Positions 38,836 to 49,149 of a stretch of 64,000 bases of DNA are shown here, in pieces. The stretch is from positions 19,645,477-19,709,476 of the forward strand of contig JAQNBH010000013.1 in assembly GCA_028752905.1 (NCBI GenBank), written 5' to 3'. The notes under the pieces were generated by a model. It was not told the origin of the DNA. It worked only from the letters and a program-made list of their open reading frames with translations, and ran no database searches. Origin of the DNA: Cladorhizidae sp. MBARI D1340-BT2. Taxonomy: Eukaryota; Porifera; Demospongiae; Poecilosclerida; Cladorhizidae. The translations under genes were made by a program, and so were the position numbers. The stretch's first letter is position 1. Each line of letters starts with the position of its first letter.

Positions 38836-39159
38836 CGCCCCCTGTCTCAGCGATCAGAAGGTAACAGTGATACTTCTGAGTCAGAAGATGGAACTACATC
38901 AAATGAAGGAGAAGATGGTAGGAGAGATTGTAGGAGCAATTGGGGGCGAGTTTGCAGGACCACTCGGAGGAGAGTTTGCAGGATCACTCAGAGATTCAGC
39001 AGATTCAAGATCAGTGGCTAAACCTATATAAAAGATTATTATTATGAACTTTACAACCTAGTGAACTTTATAACTAACTTTATCATGTAGCTATCTACTC
39101 CACTCATAGAGAATAGTACAAATAGAACTACTGTGATATTTTACCATATCGCGTACTTG

Positions 39160-39198
39160 TTATTACCTACTTGTTATTACCTACTTGTTATTACCTAC
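39160..39198. repeat. Short tandem repeat ACTTGTTATTACCT x3
   Basis: Three consecutive copies of a 14-base unit, each preceded by or overlapping CT or TA, within the PB4 intron. Confidence 0.85.
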
Positions 39199-39247
39199 CC
39201 GATATGCGCATGCTCAGTAAAGGTTTGCGCATCCTCAGTCCCATGAT

Positions 39248-39380
39248 AAATACATTATTAAATTGATACGGTGAAATATCACTTGTCTGATTGGCTAGTA
39301 TTTCCACGAGTGCCGCAGGCACGAGTGAAAATACTAGCCACAGACTCGTGATATTTCCCCGTATCAATGTAATAACGTAT
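39248..39380. mobile_element. Hairpin MITE inside PB4
   Basis: A ~130-base imperfect palindrome. The arms contain TTGATACGG.GAAATATCAC and GGCTAGTATTT with their complements, closing on GTGCCGCAGGCAC at the centre. It extends outward to ATTATTA/TAATAA. No coding. It lies in the intron of PB4. Confidence 0.8.
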
Positions 39381-39940
39381 ATTTATAACCTAGTGATATA
39401 TATTTCTGGCTTATTATGTCTCTTGATAGCTCAAATATTATATTCCATTCTATAGATATCTACTCATAGTTACCAAGCAACTCATACTCTTCATCAGGAG
39501 TCATAAAAGCTCCATCAGAAGCACTGGCACTTAAAGTGTTTGGTCCAACATCCTGAGGAGTTGAAGTTAAAGCTCTGGACAAAAAGCTGCCAACTCCTTA
39601 GGGTCTAATACCTCATCACCAAGGAAGGAAGACACTTGACCTTCATCATCTTCATCTCTATCATAGTCAGAGAGGTCGAAACCGCCATCAAACAACAGCT
39701 CTAACACGCGAGCACGATCAAATATTTCAGCCATTTTTTGCTTGAATTCAAAATTGTTTGACGTCATAGTTACCTACGTGCTATATTATACGGTTCAAAC
39801 ATTTTTTGGTGAAATAGAACAGTCCATCGTGCACATTTACGGTAAGTTTTGAATATATATGTAGAGTCAACGGTTGATTTTTAATAATTATTAACGCGAC
39901 GGTCACTCAATCTCGCGCTTCTATGCGGTGAAGCGGTTAA

Positions 39941-40837
39941 AACACAAACACAGAATCTCCGACTACTTGTACTTTTCATTGCGCTGCCTGGCACCAGAAT
40001 GTTAGCAGTTGAATCGAAATGGACTTCCCTGGCTGCTGGGGAGCTACTCTCGAGAACCTGAACTGAAGCCAAGATCACCATATTTTTTCTGTATTCAGTT
40101 ATTTATCACAACCTTTTTGAAATAGAAAGCCAAAGTTTGTACTTGTCATCAATAGGAGCCTCTAGCCCTAGATGCCTACTACTCTAACGCCCTAGCAGTT
40201 TTAGAACTTCTATAACTTTTGACAAACATCAGATGAAGAATTGCCAAGAAATATATATATACCATGAGATGTGTTTTTTATCTCTCATTTTTCTCAGCTA
40301 ATGTTCATTGTGTATCAGTGTCAAGTTTAACAGAAACTTGGAGCTCTGGAGACTGATAATGTATTTAGGTTGTATGTGGTGAAAAATGGAAATCATTGAC
40401 TTCTTTTAATATCATGTAAATTCTGACAGTTTGTCCACCTGTTCTTTATATATGCACGAACTTTATTATTTAGAGGACCACGATACAGCTGCGATTTATT
40501 ATCCCTACATATATAGTATGAATGCATTCTTGATTTATATTTTGATTACTGTAACTTTAGACCCTGGATTGCCTACAAGTGCTGGTAGAAATATTGGGAC
40601 ATCAGAGGTCTTCCATTCAAAAGATCCATACAGGTGTATACTCTATTGTTTTATTTTCTTGATTTAATAAATGTTTTATTTTTGAGACTCCATCCTTCCC
40701 TGATGAGCAAGCCAGTGAAAATCTCGGTATGTATAACTTAGTTTGGAATACTGGATTTATTCAATCTGTTTATTTTTCCATGTGGATAATTTTTACACAA
40801 ATTGATCCATACAATAAACGTGCTTTCATTAAATTAA
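39941..40837. other. No gene firmly seen
   Basis: Two short plus-strand stretches bounded by plausible splice sites (about 40573-40632, PGLPTSAGRNIGTSEVFHSK; and about 40687-40729, PSFPDEQASENL) could be exons, but neither has a recognised domain. Otherwise nothing. Confidence 0.35.
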
Positions 40838-41992
40838 TCAAGAAGGACTCCCAGGGGAGGAAGCTGTATCACTCAACTCATCAGATGGTCCAGGGTTGTT
40901 CGAACTGGTGTTGTGTGACTGGATGGAAGTTGGTATCTCATGTTGAACTGGCATCTCTCTAGTTAAGTAAGGCTTCAAGAGCCAGACATTAAACTTAACC
41001 TTCATAATGTTTTGGTTGTTATCCTGCAGTGTGCAGAGTCCTTTGGGTGAGACATGAACGATTACATAGGGTCCCAGCCAGTCCTGCACCAGCCTGTCTC
41101 CTTTTTTGGATACCTTCCTTGCATTCCTCTTTTAAGGACATAATCACCTATGATGGTCAACAGGTTAGTAATATAAAATTAAAAACATCCAGTAAAGGTA
41201 AAAAATATATCACAAAAAACAGACAAGGACATTCTAACATTTATCAAAACTCGGAAATACATCTATCCAGAAAATTTTATTATTCTTAGCCTTTCGATTT
41301 TTTCTCAGAAACAACAATGGGCTTCTAATTTGATTCAGCTTATATAAAGGCACACATTAAAGGTACACATTAATTCATAAAAACAAACCTATTGCCGTTT
41401 TTAGCCTCTTTTTGGCTTGGAATCGAAATAAGCTTTATGCTTTGCTTTAGCTTCTTCAATTTTCAACCGTATCTTCTCATATGTACCTATGTGATTACAA
41501 AATAAAACAGATCTGTAACATGATTTTTGGGGAGTGCATCAAACATTTTCATTAAACTATTTGTCCCCCATTTTTGTTACAAAAAAGTGTCAGCAATTCC
41601 ATGTCATATATTTATGTTTGCCAGTCAGTTTAGTTCTTACATCTGCCACATGCTTCTCCAACTTATATTGTATGTCTTCAGGAGACATAGTGAGTGAGAT
41701 GTTTTCATAGAGAAGCTCCTGCTCATTCTCATGTTCTGCATTATTGATGGCTATGGAACCCCTAGCTGTTCGGTAGAACATCAACACAAATGGCTGTTGC
41801 TTTGTTGAAGACTGGACACTTGTATTGATACCATAAGTTTTGGGGAGTACATATCTACATAAGTACAAAACATCATACATAGAAATCATAACTACAAGCA
41901 GCACATTCAAGGTATATGCATCCTTTAGCTGAACGCTTACACCAAAAACCATGTTTATATTTTTATTGTATAAGAATTTGGAAAATAATATA

Positions 41993-42382
41993 CCGTATTG
42001 CTACAATGTTCAATTTAGAGATTTTGAGCTCCATAAATGTATAATGCGCTCTTAGTTTTGCGTTTTATAATAAGTACCACTAATTATAACAAGATCGGTT
42101 GGCACTTTTCTGCGCACTATCCTGACCATCCAGTACCCTCTGCACATTTTCGTTTGCTCTCCTGATACATCTGATCGATTCCTGCATCTTCACTAGTAGG
42201 CAAGGATTGTTTGAAGCACATTCGAATGGTCACACTGTAGTCAGCTTCTTTCTCGCTAGTAAACCGTCTGGCTTTTGGCTGCAATATGCACGCGGAATGT
42301 TTTGTGCGATAAAAAAGATTGCGAGATGTTTTACGAATAACAGTGCACTCACAAAACGTAATCAAATTTTGTAGCAATACGG
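41993..42382. mobile_element. 390-bp MITE with TA target duplication
   Basis: Ends CCGTATTGCTACAA (41993-42006) and TTGTAGCAATACGG (42369-42382) are perfect inverted repeats of 14 bases, and the similarity continues inward. TA flanks both sides (41991-41992 and 42383-42384), as in Tc1/mariner-type insertions. The internal minus frame (42117-42377) has no known domain. It lies in an intron of Ginger-B. Confidence 0.85.
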
Positions 42383-43734
42383 TAGCAATAACTACTATTT
42401 TTTATGCCTTTTCATAATTTTATATGTGTGTGTGTGTGAGTGGGTTGGTGTTTCAGTGTGAGAGGATTCATTGGAGAGATTCTGGTGAGATTTTCTGGGG
42501 TAATCACAGATTAGCATGAAATGTGATATTGCTATCTACTGGAAGGTGGTGGTAATAGTAGAAATCTCTCTATTAACAAACTGTCAATCTTGAAAAATAA
42601 TTATTAAATATTGGTAGCTTACTTGTTCCAGTCAGATTGAGTATCGTTTGTATACTTGGACAGTACCCTCTTAAGAGTTTGATTAGTCCACTCATCTTGG
42701 CCATTGCTCTGAGGGTGATATACCGAACATACCATCTGCTTCACTCCAAAAGCAGTCAAGACAACATCATTGAGCTGAGTTATCAAATAAGTTCACACAA
42801 ACAGAACATTACTCTACATGAATATTTATCAAAAGGAAGCAGGAGGAAATTTCCAGATAATCAAGACTGAAGTCGCTAATAAAGTTATCTTAAATTGTGT
42901 TAAGTCTGCCTTGTACTCAATATAGTCTAACTTTGCTCTTGTAAACAAATCCAACACATTTTCCTTGATTAATTTTCACTTCTCAGACCAAATACATGTC
43001 ATTTCATGAACACAGATGGCAACAGTTTTAATAAGTTAGTTACCTGGTTTATAAATTCACGCCCCTGATCCATTATAATTTTTTGGGAGGACCATAACTG
43101 TAGATGAGCTCGAGTAGAATGCTTGCAACATCACCAGCTGACTTGGACTTGATTGGCCGAGCAAATACCCACTTGGTAAAGAGATCTGTAACAGTGCAGA
43201 CATATATATGGCCTTCGTCTGTGGCCGCAAATTGACCAATGAGGTCTATACCCAAAATCTCCCATCTGTAAGTATTTGCTACATAATTTTAAGCAAATCA
43301 GATGTGCCTGTAAATTACCTGATTTTAAGCATTTTAATTATTATATAGTGCATAAGATTTGGATTGGTAAAGGATTATCTAACCTGTTTATTAAAATTAA
43401 CCAAAAAATTATTCAATTTAATCGGTGTATATATGTAGCATCAAAATTCCCCTAAGTACTAACTTGTCCAATATCAGACCTATTCATGCAGCCTAAAAGT
43501 TTAGGCTTCTCTTGCCAGCAATTTAATATGCGTTAGCACTCTCATGTAGGCACTCTCATGTAGGTTTGGCAGGTCAGAGATCATTCAGCAACAAACTAAA
43601 ACTTGCCATATACTCGATTCTATACCTATACAGACCCTAAAAAAAGTATGTCGCAAAAATCGTTCCAACAATATAGCACACAGAAGCGCAGTTCTCCAAA
43701 CTAAAAAAAAGGTCGAAAAAATTACACGTAAAAT

Positions 43735-43787
43735 CATCATCAGCATCATCATCATCATCATTATCATAATCATCATCATCATCATCT
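43735..43787. repeat. (CAT)n microsatellite
   Basis: Imperfect CAT/ATC trinucleotide run of about 17 units within an intron of Ginger-B. Confidence 0.95.
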
Positions 43788-44321
43788 TATTGGCTGCATA
43801 GATTTCATTTATTTTTATGCCATTTTGTAGAGCGCTATCTGGGAAGGTGCCTTTTGGTATCGCTTTAGAGAGCTAATAAAAAAAAAGTTGATTTTTGCAT
43901 ATATAGTTCGTCTAAGATGCCATCTTTGAACGGCGTGCGCAACCCAAATTGCTTGATCCTTTACCAAATCGCTGTGTTAGATGCAGTGGATTGAGGGTAT
44001 GGCTTTTGCAGTGAAGAATCAAAGAAGGATTGCTGAATGTAGTTACTGATGGCGGAAGCATTTTAGGATTGTTTCTTTTGGCATTCCAAACCACTGGACC
44101 AATCTGTCCCAAACTTGTCATGCATGCATACCAACTTGACCTGGGAAGTAACCTGGGCTAGGTCTGACCAGGACACTCCTCTTCGTGTGGGCATTGCAGG
44201 CATATATAGCATCAAAACAGTATTCCAATTCCCGAAAGCTTTAAAATATATTGGGAACAAGTAATATGTAAAAAAATTTAAACTAAATTAAAGGACATAT
44301 AGGATTGGCTTTGATATTGTG

Positions 44322-44645
44322 CTGTCGTAACAATCACTCCATAACTGCCTCCACACCACCATAAACTTCAGCAATAATATATTCTTGGATAACAATCCCT
44401 ACATTACTGTGGACAGCAAAATTGTGATAAATAACTGATGCTATATAGCAGCACATTTTCTTAGCTATAAATCTCTTCATACCTTATGTTAGAGTAATCT
44501 GGATTTTATCATATTTGTGACGTCCCTTGTGGTTGTGGAGGTAGTAATATAGTACAAGAATATATTATTATTGCTGAAGTTTATAATTATTTGTGAGGTC
44601 ACTTGTGGTTGTGTGGAGGAAGTAATGGAATGATTGTTATGACAG
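44322..44645. mobile_element. ~324-bp MITE with long inverted arms
   Basis: The left arm CTGTCGTAACAATCACTCC and the right arm (minus strand) CTGTCATAACAATCATTCC begin a ~70-90-base inverted repeat. It continues through CCTCCACAC and AAACTTCAGCAATAATA to ATATATTCTTG. There is no coding frame. It lies between the zinc-binding exon and the first integrase-core exon of Ginger-B. Confidence 0.82.
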
Positions 44646-44835
44646 TCTAGCAATCATATATTTCCCCAGTTGGGCCTAACATATTTCCAATGGGCATCTT
44701 TTCTATCATTTGCACACCATTGCTCAGTACACTGGGTCACAGTAACTTAGTTACCTGCTCAAAACTTTAATGGGATGTAACTCAGGTGCAATCATCTTGA
44801 TCATCTGCATCTTCTGGCACTTGTGACAAGTGCTT

Positions 44836-46824
44836 AGCTAAAGGTATCAAAAGTAACCTATTATTAGCTATATGGTTACAACACTATTCAGTGTCAATGT
44901 GATATCATAAATTTTAACTTCAATTAACAAATAAGTAGAATCAATACAGTAATGTTAATTTTGTTACATGATTTACGAGTTTCTTAATTAAGCTTTAAAG
45001 TTTATCTTATTTCTTACAACCAGTAAGATTGATGTGTATTTAAAGCCTCATCGTCACTTGCACATCCATGTTGACATATTAATTATAGATGCTGTGCACT
45101 AAACTATTCTTACCCAACTCACAACCATAGTAGTCCAGTATTAATCCTGTGGTCAATCATGCTAAGGTACGCTTTTGCCCTTGTTGAGCACCATTGACGT
45201 CATGGGCCTCACGTAGTAGCATCTGATGTTCATCACTAGAGAAAAGGACCAGCCTCTTAACTGTCTCATTTGGATGGTTCTCATTGTGGGTTGGGTATAA
45301 GACATTCTTTCACCTACAATAATTTAATATTTTTACAAATGATGTTTTTAAATATTTAAATACAGAATAAATACATCTTGGAATTTCCCATAAAACCTCT
45401 CCAGGTAGATGATATCAGTGTCCCAATGACACTGTGGTCAGAGGGTCAGAGGTACAAAATACAGGTTAGGACTGAATTTCAGCCAGATTGGATTGTTACT
45501 ACTACTACTACTACTACTCTACTACTACTACTACTACTGAAAAAATCTTTATTAATGCAAATGTCTGGGAGGTCGAGAAAACTCATTGAAAGTTGATTTT
45601 GAGAGAATTTTTTTCTCTCCTCACTCTGGTGGTGGTGGTAATAGTTATGATAGGGTGTGGATGGGTCAAAAATTGGGCGGATATGGCTGGAAACGGTCTG
45701 GAAGGTCGGGAAAACTAATTAATTTTTTTGGATTAGTACTTATAATTATGAAGGCATTGTATAAATAATTATGGCACTCGTTTGATATTCCCCCGCCACC
45801 AATGTTTTGAATGAATCGAATGTTATTCTTATTCTCCCTCCCCCAATGGTTTGTGTTTTGAATGTCCAGATCGAAAATGAATTTTCTGAACTTGTCAAAC
45901 CTTATCCCAGATAAGGCTGCTAGCGTCAATTTCCTTCAATAGCAAGGGGTACTCCACAAACCCCGTTATTGCAGCAACAATAACGCAATGACTTTGTAAA
46001 TTCGTGACAAAGGAGACGGATGGAGGTGTCACCGTCGAGGTTGTCGAGAGCAGAAGGGGTTGCGAGTAGGCACGTGACTTGAGAATTTCAAGCTGACTTA
46101 TAGAAAGATTAGCGTATTTATTTATTGCTGGTCGAGCTTACTTCTATTAAAATTTTCCAATCATGAACTTGACATTGATTTGTAATTGACATTGATTTGT
46201 AATTTAGCAACAGGTGAATAACAAACAAGTGCCATAATTATTATTGCAATGAACTATTGGGTACAGAGGAACTTGCTAATTTGTGAGAAGTAGATGTGAT
46301 TTATAGAACCTCTTTGTTGTCATGTCTTAAAGTGCACACTGGATAGAATGTTGGTATTTGTAGAATGTTGGCATTTGTTCTGAATACTTATGTTATCTGA
46401 ATGCCAATGATTTGGATAAAGATTAACATACCAAGAGGTGTCAATTCTTTTTCTTATTCCACTCTGCTCCTTCGCACTCGTGTCACAACTGTGTTTTCCA
46501 TTCTTAAGGAAATATTCGATCTTCCGCAGATATACTGCAGTGTCCTTCTCTGTCCTCACCATCACAATTCAGCTCCACACGAGGGACAAATTTGGCAGCT
46601 GACTTTATTGATGCATGGTTTATTAATTTTGTGAGGCTGTGCTTGCACGGTGTAGCAAAAGGGACAAATATGGCAGTGGGACTAATATGGCAAAACACTG
46701 GCTTGTGGCGGACCCTTCTCTTGAGATGAATCTTTGGAGTGGTGTTTATAAAAATTATGATAACTTCATAATTAAATAACCAAATCTTCTGAAACTTTAC
46801 AAAGTGAAAGATTCACTGTTTAAC
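44836..46824. other. No gene seen; short (TAC)n tracts
   Basis: Contains a (TAC)n run at about 45499-45538 and an imperfect repeat of GGAGGTCGAGAAAACT (near 45568 and 45701). No coding domain was recognised. Confidence 0.55.
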
Positions 46825-46829
46825 TATAG

Positions 46830-47226
46830 TGTCAGAGAAGGAAGACATAACGGAGAACAAAGGTTATGACCACAACAATGTCCAAGAACATTATCCGAAC
46901 ATTCATCTACAAGACCACAGTATTCGTGTGCAAGACCATAGTGCCGGGTGTAAATCCGTGTGCAATTAACTATTAGTATAAAAGAGATAGCTAGAGAGCT
47001 AGCAAAGAGAGAGAGAGAGTATCTATGTTAGAGCCAAGCGCAGGCTGGACTAGCTGATAGATCACTGGGAACTGTATTTGTATATTGATGTACAAAGCAA
47101 TCATTGTTCACTTTTACCTGGGTGAAGGGTACGAAGGCTCCTATAAAGCCTAGGGGTGAAAGTATTGGGCTAGTCCGAGTGAGGACTAGTCGGCGCAGTG
47201 AATACTAAGGGAAAGTATTGCTGACA
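46830..47226 (+). repeat. 5' LTR
   Basis: Starts TGTCAGAGAAGG and ends TTGCTGACA. It differs from the 3' LTR by only a handful of substitutions (for example GCCGGG/GCCTGG, CTCCTAT/CTCTTAT, GTCCGA/GTCAGA) and three small indels, so the insertion is recent. The promoter should lie here; no clear TATA box beyond AGTATAAAAGAGA at about 46975 was seen, which is a reasonable candidate. Confidence 0.95.
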
Positions 47227-47228
47227 TT

Positions 47229-47246
47229 TGGTGGCAGCGGTGGGAT
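47229..47246 (+). other. Primer binding site, tRNA-Leu
   Basis: TGGTGGCAGCGGTGGGAT, two bases after the LTR, is the exact complement of the 3' end (including CCA) of the metazoan tRNA-Leu(AAG) type as I recall it. Eighteen matching bases is typical for a reverse-transcription primer site. Confidence 0.85.
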
Positions 47247-47603
47247 ACCATAGCTAAGTAAGAGAGAATTAGTGGGTTGGTATCTGGAAGCTAAGTAATC
47301 TAGAGAGATTCTTAGTGTGTGTAGACCTAAGGTAAGAGGTCGCATTGTTGTATCATCAGACCTAAGGTGAGAGGTGCTGATTGTTACGTGTTTGGATAAG
47401 ACACCCAAAGAAGGGGTGAATAGTGCTGGGAGAGGTACTATTTTGTTCTTAATTTTCTGTTGACTTATCATTGCCTGTAAGTAGCAGAGAACGGCTTGAG
47501 TTATCAAACTTTGAAGCCTGAAAACCAACTCTGACCTATAGGGTGTTGTTGGGTTTTTGGTTGAGAATAATTGAGGGGTTATTATCAGGGATTGGTGGCA
47601 GGA

Positions 47604-48570
47604 ATGACAGACGAGAGGAGACTGACAAGAGACTCCAGACGTGTCTTGAGTTCCCAGCCAGAAGCATCCACGGGAGCTGTAGATCCTATGGACCAGTTCC
47701 TCACACGGTGGATGCAAGTGGACCAGCTGAGGATGGAGAGAGACGACAAGTGCCGAGAGGAGGAAAGAGCTCAACGAGAGCAGCATGAGGAAAGGATGGC
47801 ACAAATCATGGCAGCTGTGCATGAACAAACGAATCGTCCCCCACCCGTGGCCGAGGTACCTCCTCGGTGTCCTAAATTGTCTATACAAAATTCCAAGAGG
47901 GAATAGATGACATGGGTGTCTTCTTAGACACGTTTGAAGCAACGGCAAGAGCAGGAGGATGGCCCCGAGAACAATGGCCACTCTTCTTGAGAGGCTCATT
48001 GTCTGGAGTAGGTCTCACAGCCGTGGCCTCGATGGGTGCCGACGCCCAAGCTGATTATAATGCGGTCAAGGAGGAACTTCTGCGAGAATATCACATCTCA
48101 ACGGAGACCTTCCGAAAAAAGGTGTTCGACACTCCCTTCGACTCGAAACATCCTGACGCCTGGCTGTCACACCATCGGCAAAGCTTCCAGCAGTGGATAG
48201 TTTCGTCGCCCCATGACCTTGAGACCACCGTAATGATGGCAAACACACTGAGGTGTCTACCCAAGTGGTTAGAGGCTCAAATTAGGAACCTCAACCCTGG
48301 ATCCTATGACCAGATAGCCGAAGCCATTATTCGACATCTGGACAATCAAAGACCCAATGAAAGGGAGAAGTCCAGACAAGAGACGCCCTTCCGCCCTATA
48401 CCTGTGGGAAGAGGCCCAAGGAAAATAGGAGGAGACAGTGGTCGATGGAGTGGTGGGCAAAGTGGTAGTTACCCAATGGCTAGGGACCGTCCTCAGATTG
48501 AGTGCATTCGATGTGGTCGCCGAGGACACATGCGGAAGGATTGCCATGTTAAGATGGAGAGCGCCAATTT
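47604..48570 (+). pseudogene. Gag with CCHC zinc knuckle
   Basis: The likely start at 47604 (MTDERRLTR) leads into a Glu/Arg-rich helix (about residues 35-85). One base is missing in an A-run near 47885, moving the frame to the capsid-like part (GVFLDTFEATARAGGW, WPLFLRGSLSG, ETFRKKVFD). Near 48502-48545 is the zinc knuckle CIRCGRRGHMRKDC (C-X2-C-X4-H-X4-C), which binds genomic RNA. The capsid region resembles the SCAN-related gag fold of gypsy elements by its WP..L...L.G pattern; this is an inference. Confidence 0.85.
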
Positions 48571-48589
48571 TGGAGGTGTTACGTCAGTA

Positions 48590-48860
48590 CCGGCCCATCG
48601 ACCGAAATGGACCAGAGAAGTATGTGTGGATGGCAAAGCAGTGCTGGCTCTGTTAGACACAGGGTGCATTAAGTCACTCATACACACCCGATGCATGGAT
48701 CGCAAGAACCGTACATGACCGCAAGTTCCAAGAGAGTTTGGTTTCCGGCAGCCAGGATCCGCCTGCAGATCGACAACCAAACCCATGAGCTGGCCGTAGG
48801 AGTATCCCCCCACCTCGCAGTAGACATGCTCCTTGGTCAGGACGTCCCAAGATTTCGTAA
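48590..48860 (+). pseudogene. Aspartic protease domain
   Basis: VDGKAVLALLDTGC at about 48627-48668 carries the DTG active site (Asp codon 48656-48658). The second half (LAVDMLLGQDVPRF, about 48813-48854) is in another frame, so a frame change lies near 48700. It would cleave the Gag-Pol polyprotein. It is followed by a Glu/Arg-rich linker of about 130 residues before integrase. Confidence 0.8.
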
Positions 48861-49149
48861 TCTACTGAAGGCAGCTTTGGCAGACGAGAGTAATGCTGAG
48901 AAAGTGCACCCAGAAACCTCTGACCCCGAGCAGACCGAAAGCAACATAGCGATGGCGACTACACGGGCTGGAAAAAGGAAGGAAGAGGAAGAACGTCGTG
49001 AGACGGAAAGTACCCAAGAAAGGGAGGAGCCGCTAACCCATGGTCTTGAAGACCAAGAGCAGGGGCTGGGACATGTTTTTGATTTTGATGACGATATGTT
49101 TGTTGTTCCCACACAGAATCAACCAGGAGAGGAACCAGCAGGACGACAG

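Larger units (their letters stand above)
38493..39767 (-). pseudogene. piggyBac transposase PB4 with KAKEEE repeat, core deleted
   Basis: Exon 1 (39767-39567; likely start at 39734) is acidic: MAEIFDRARVLELLFDGG then DLSDYDRDEDDEG, ending LDPKELA. Downstream (about 39030-38840) is a Ser/Pro-rich stretch (ESLSDPANSPPSGPANS). Then comes a Lys/Glu minisatellite (KAKEEE)n, then the piggyBac C-terminal zinc domain FCHCSLCGISLCAVRGRTCFRE and HTLSDY, ending at TAG 38495-38493. A one-base deletion near 38677 puts repeat and zinc domain out of register. Without it they are continuous. No catalytic Asp block exists. An intron with a hairpin MITE separates exon 1 from the rest. Confidence 0.72.
37882..39940 (-). 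mobile_element. piggyBac element PB4, internally deleted (2.06 kb)
   Basis: Bounded by TTAA at 37882-37885 and 39937-39940. The inner ends read TTAACCCTTTCACCGTCG on the left and TTAACCGCTTCACCGCAT from the right on the minus strand, an imperfect inverted repeat. It starts 18 bases after PB2 ends and lies in the opposite orientation. It carries an N-terminal exon and a C-terminal zinc domain but no catalytic core. Confidence 0.75.
40838..44835 (-). pseudogene. Multi-exon integrase transposase, Ginger1-like (Ginger-B)
   Basis: Exons on the minus strand in order. About 44830-44752: zinc-binding end CHKCQKMQ...PELHPI. About 43266-43044: integrase core WEILGIDLIGQF (first Asp), TDLFTKWV, YGPPKK, then a MDQG-type second Asp reached after a one-base loss in an A-run near 43080. 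About 42778-42608: YHPQSNGQDEWTNQTLK (catalytic Glu). About 41950-41600: PFVLMFYR and a helical segment. About 41470-41400: IEEAKAKHKAYFDSKPKRG. About 41130-40838: the GPY/F module DWLGPYVIVH..KGLCTLQD and a Ser/Pro-rich end. The GPY/F motif and many introns fit Ginger1. No protease or PHD part and no terminal inverted repeats were found. It is a different family from Ginger-A. Confidence 0.75.

Noticed and set aside
38394..39021. Plus-strand frames with SLAFSSSLAF or WPFPLP repeats
   Set aside because: Antisense of the PB4 KAKEEE minisatellite; the minus strand continues into a conserved zinc domain, so it is the coding strand.
38888..39031. 46-codon plus-strand frame with glycine-zipper pattern (VGEIVGAIGGEFAGPLGGEF)
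   Set aside because: Tempting as a small membrane peptide, but it is antisense to the Ser/Pro-rich part of PB4 and arises from its SPP/ANS repeats.
40573..40729. Two short plus-strand exon-like stretches
   Set aside because: Splice-like ends but no domain and no phase-matched partners could be established.
43912..44260. Two overlapping minus frames as extra Ginger-B exons
   Set aside because: Located correctly, but no integrase or zinc-finger motif is visible in either.
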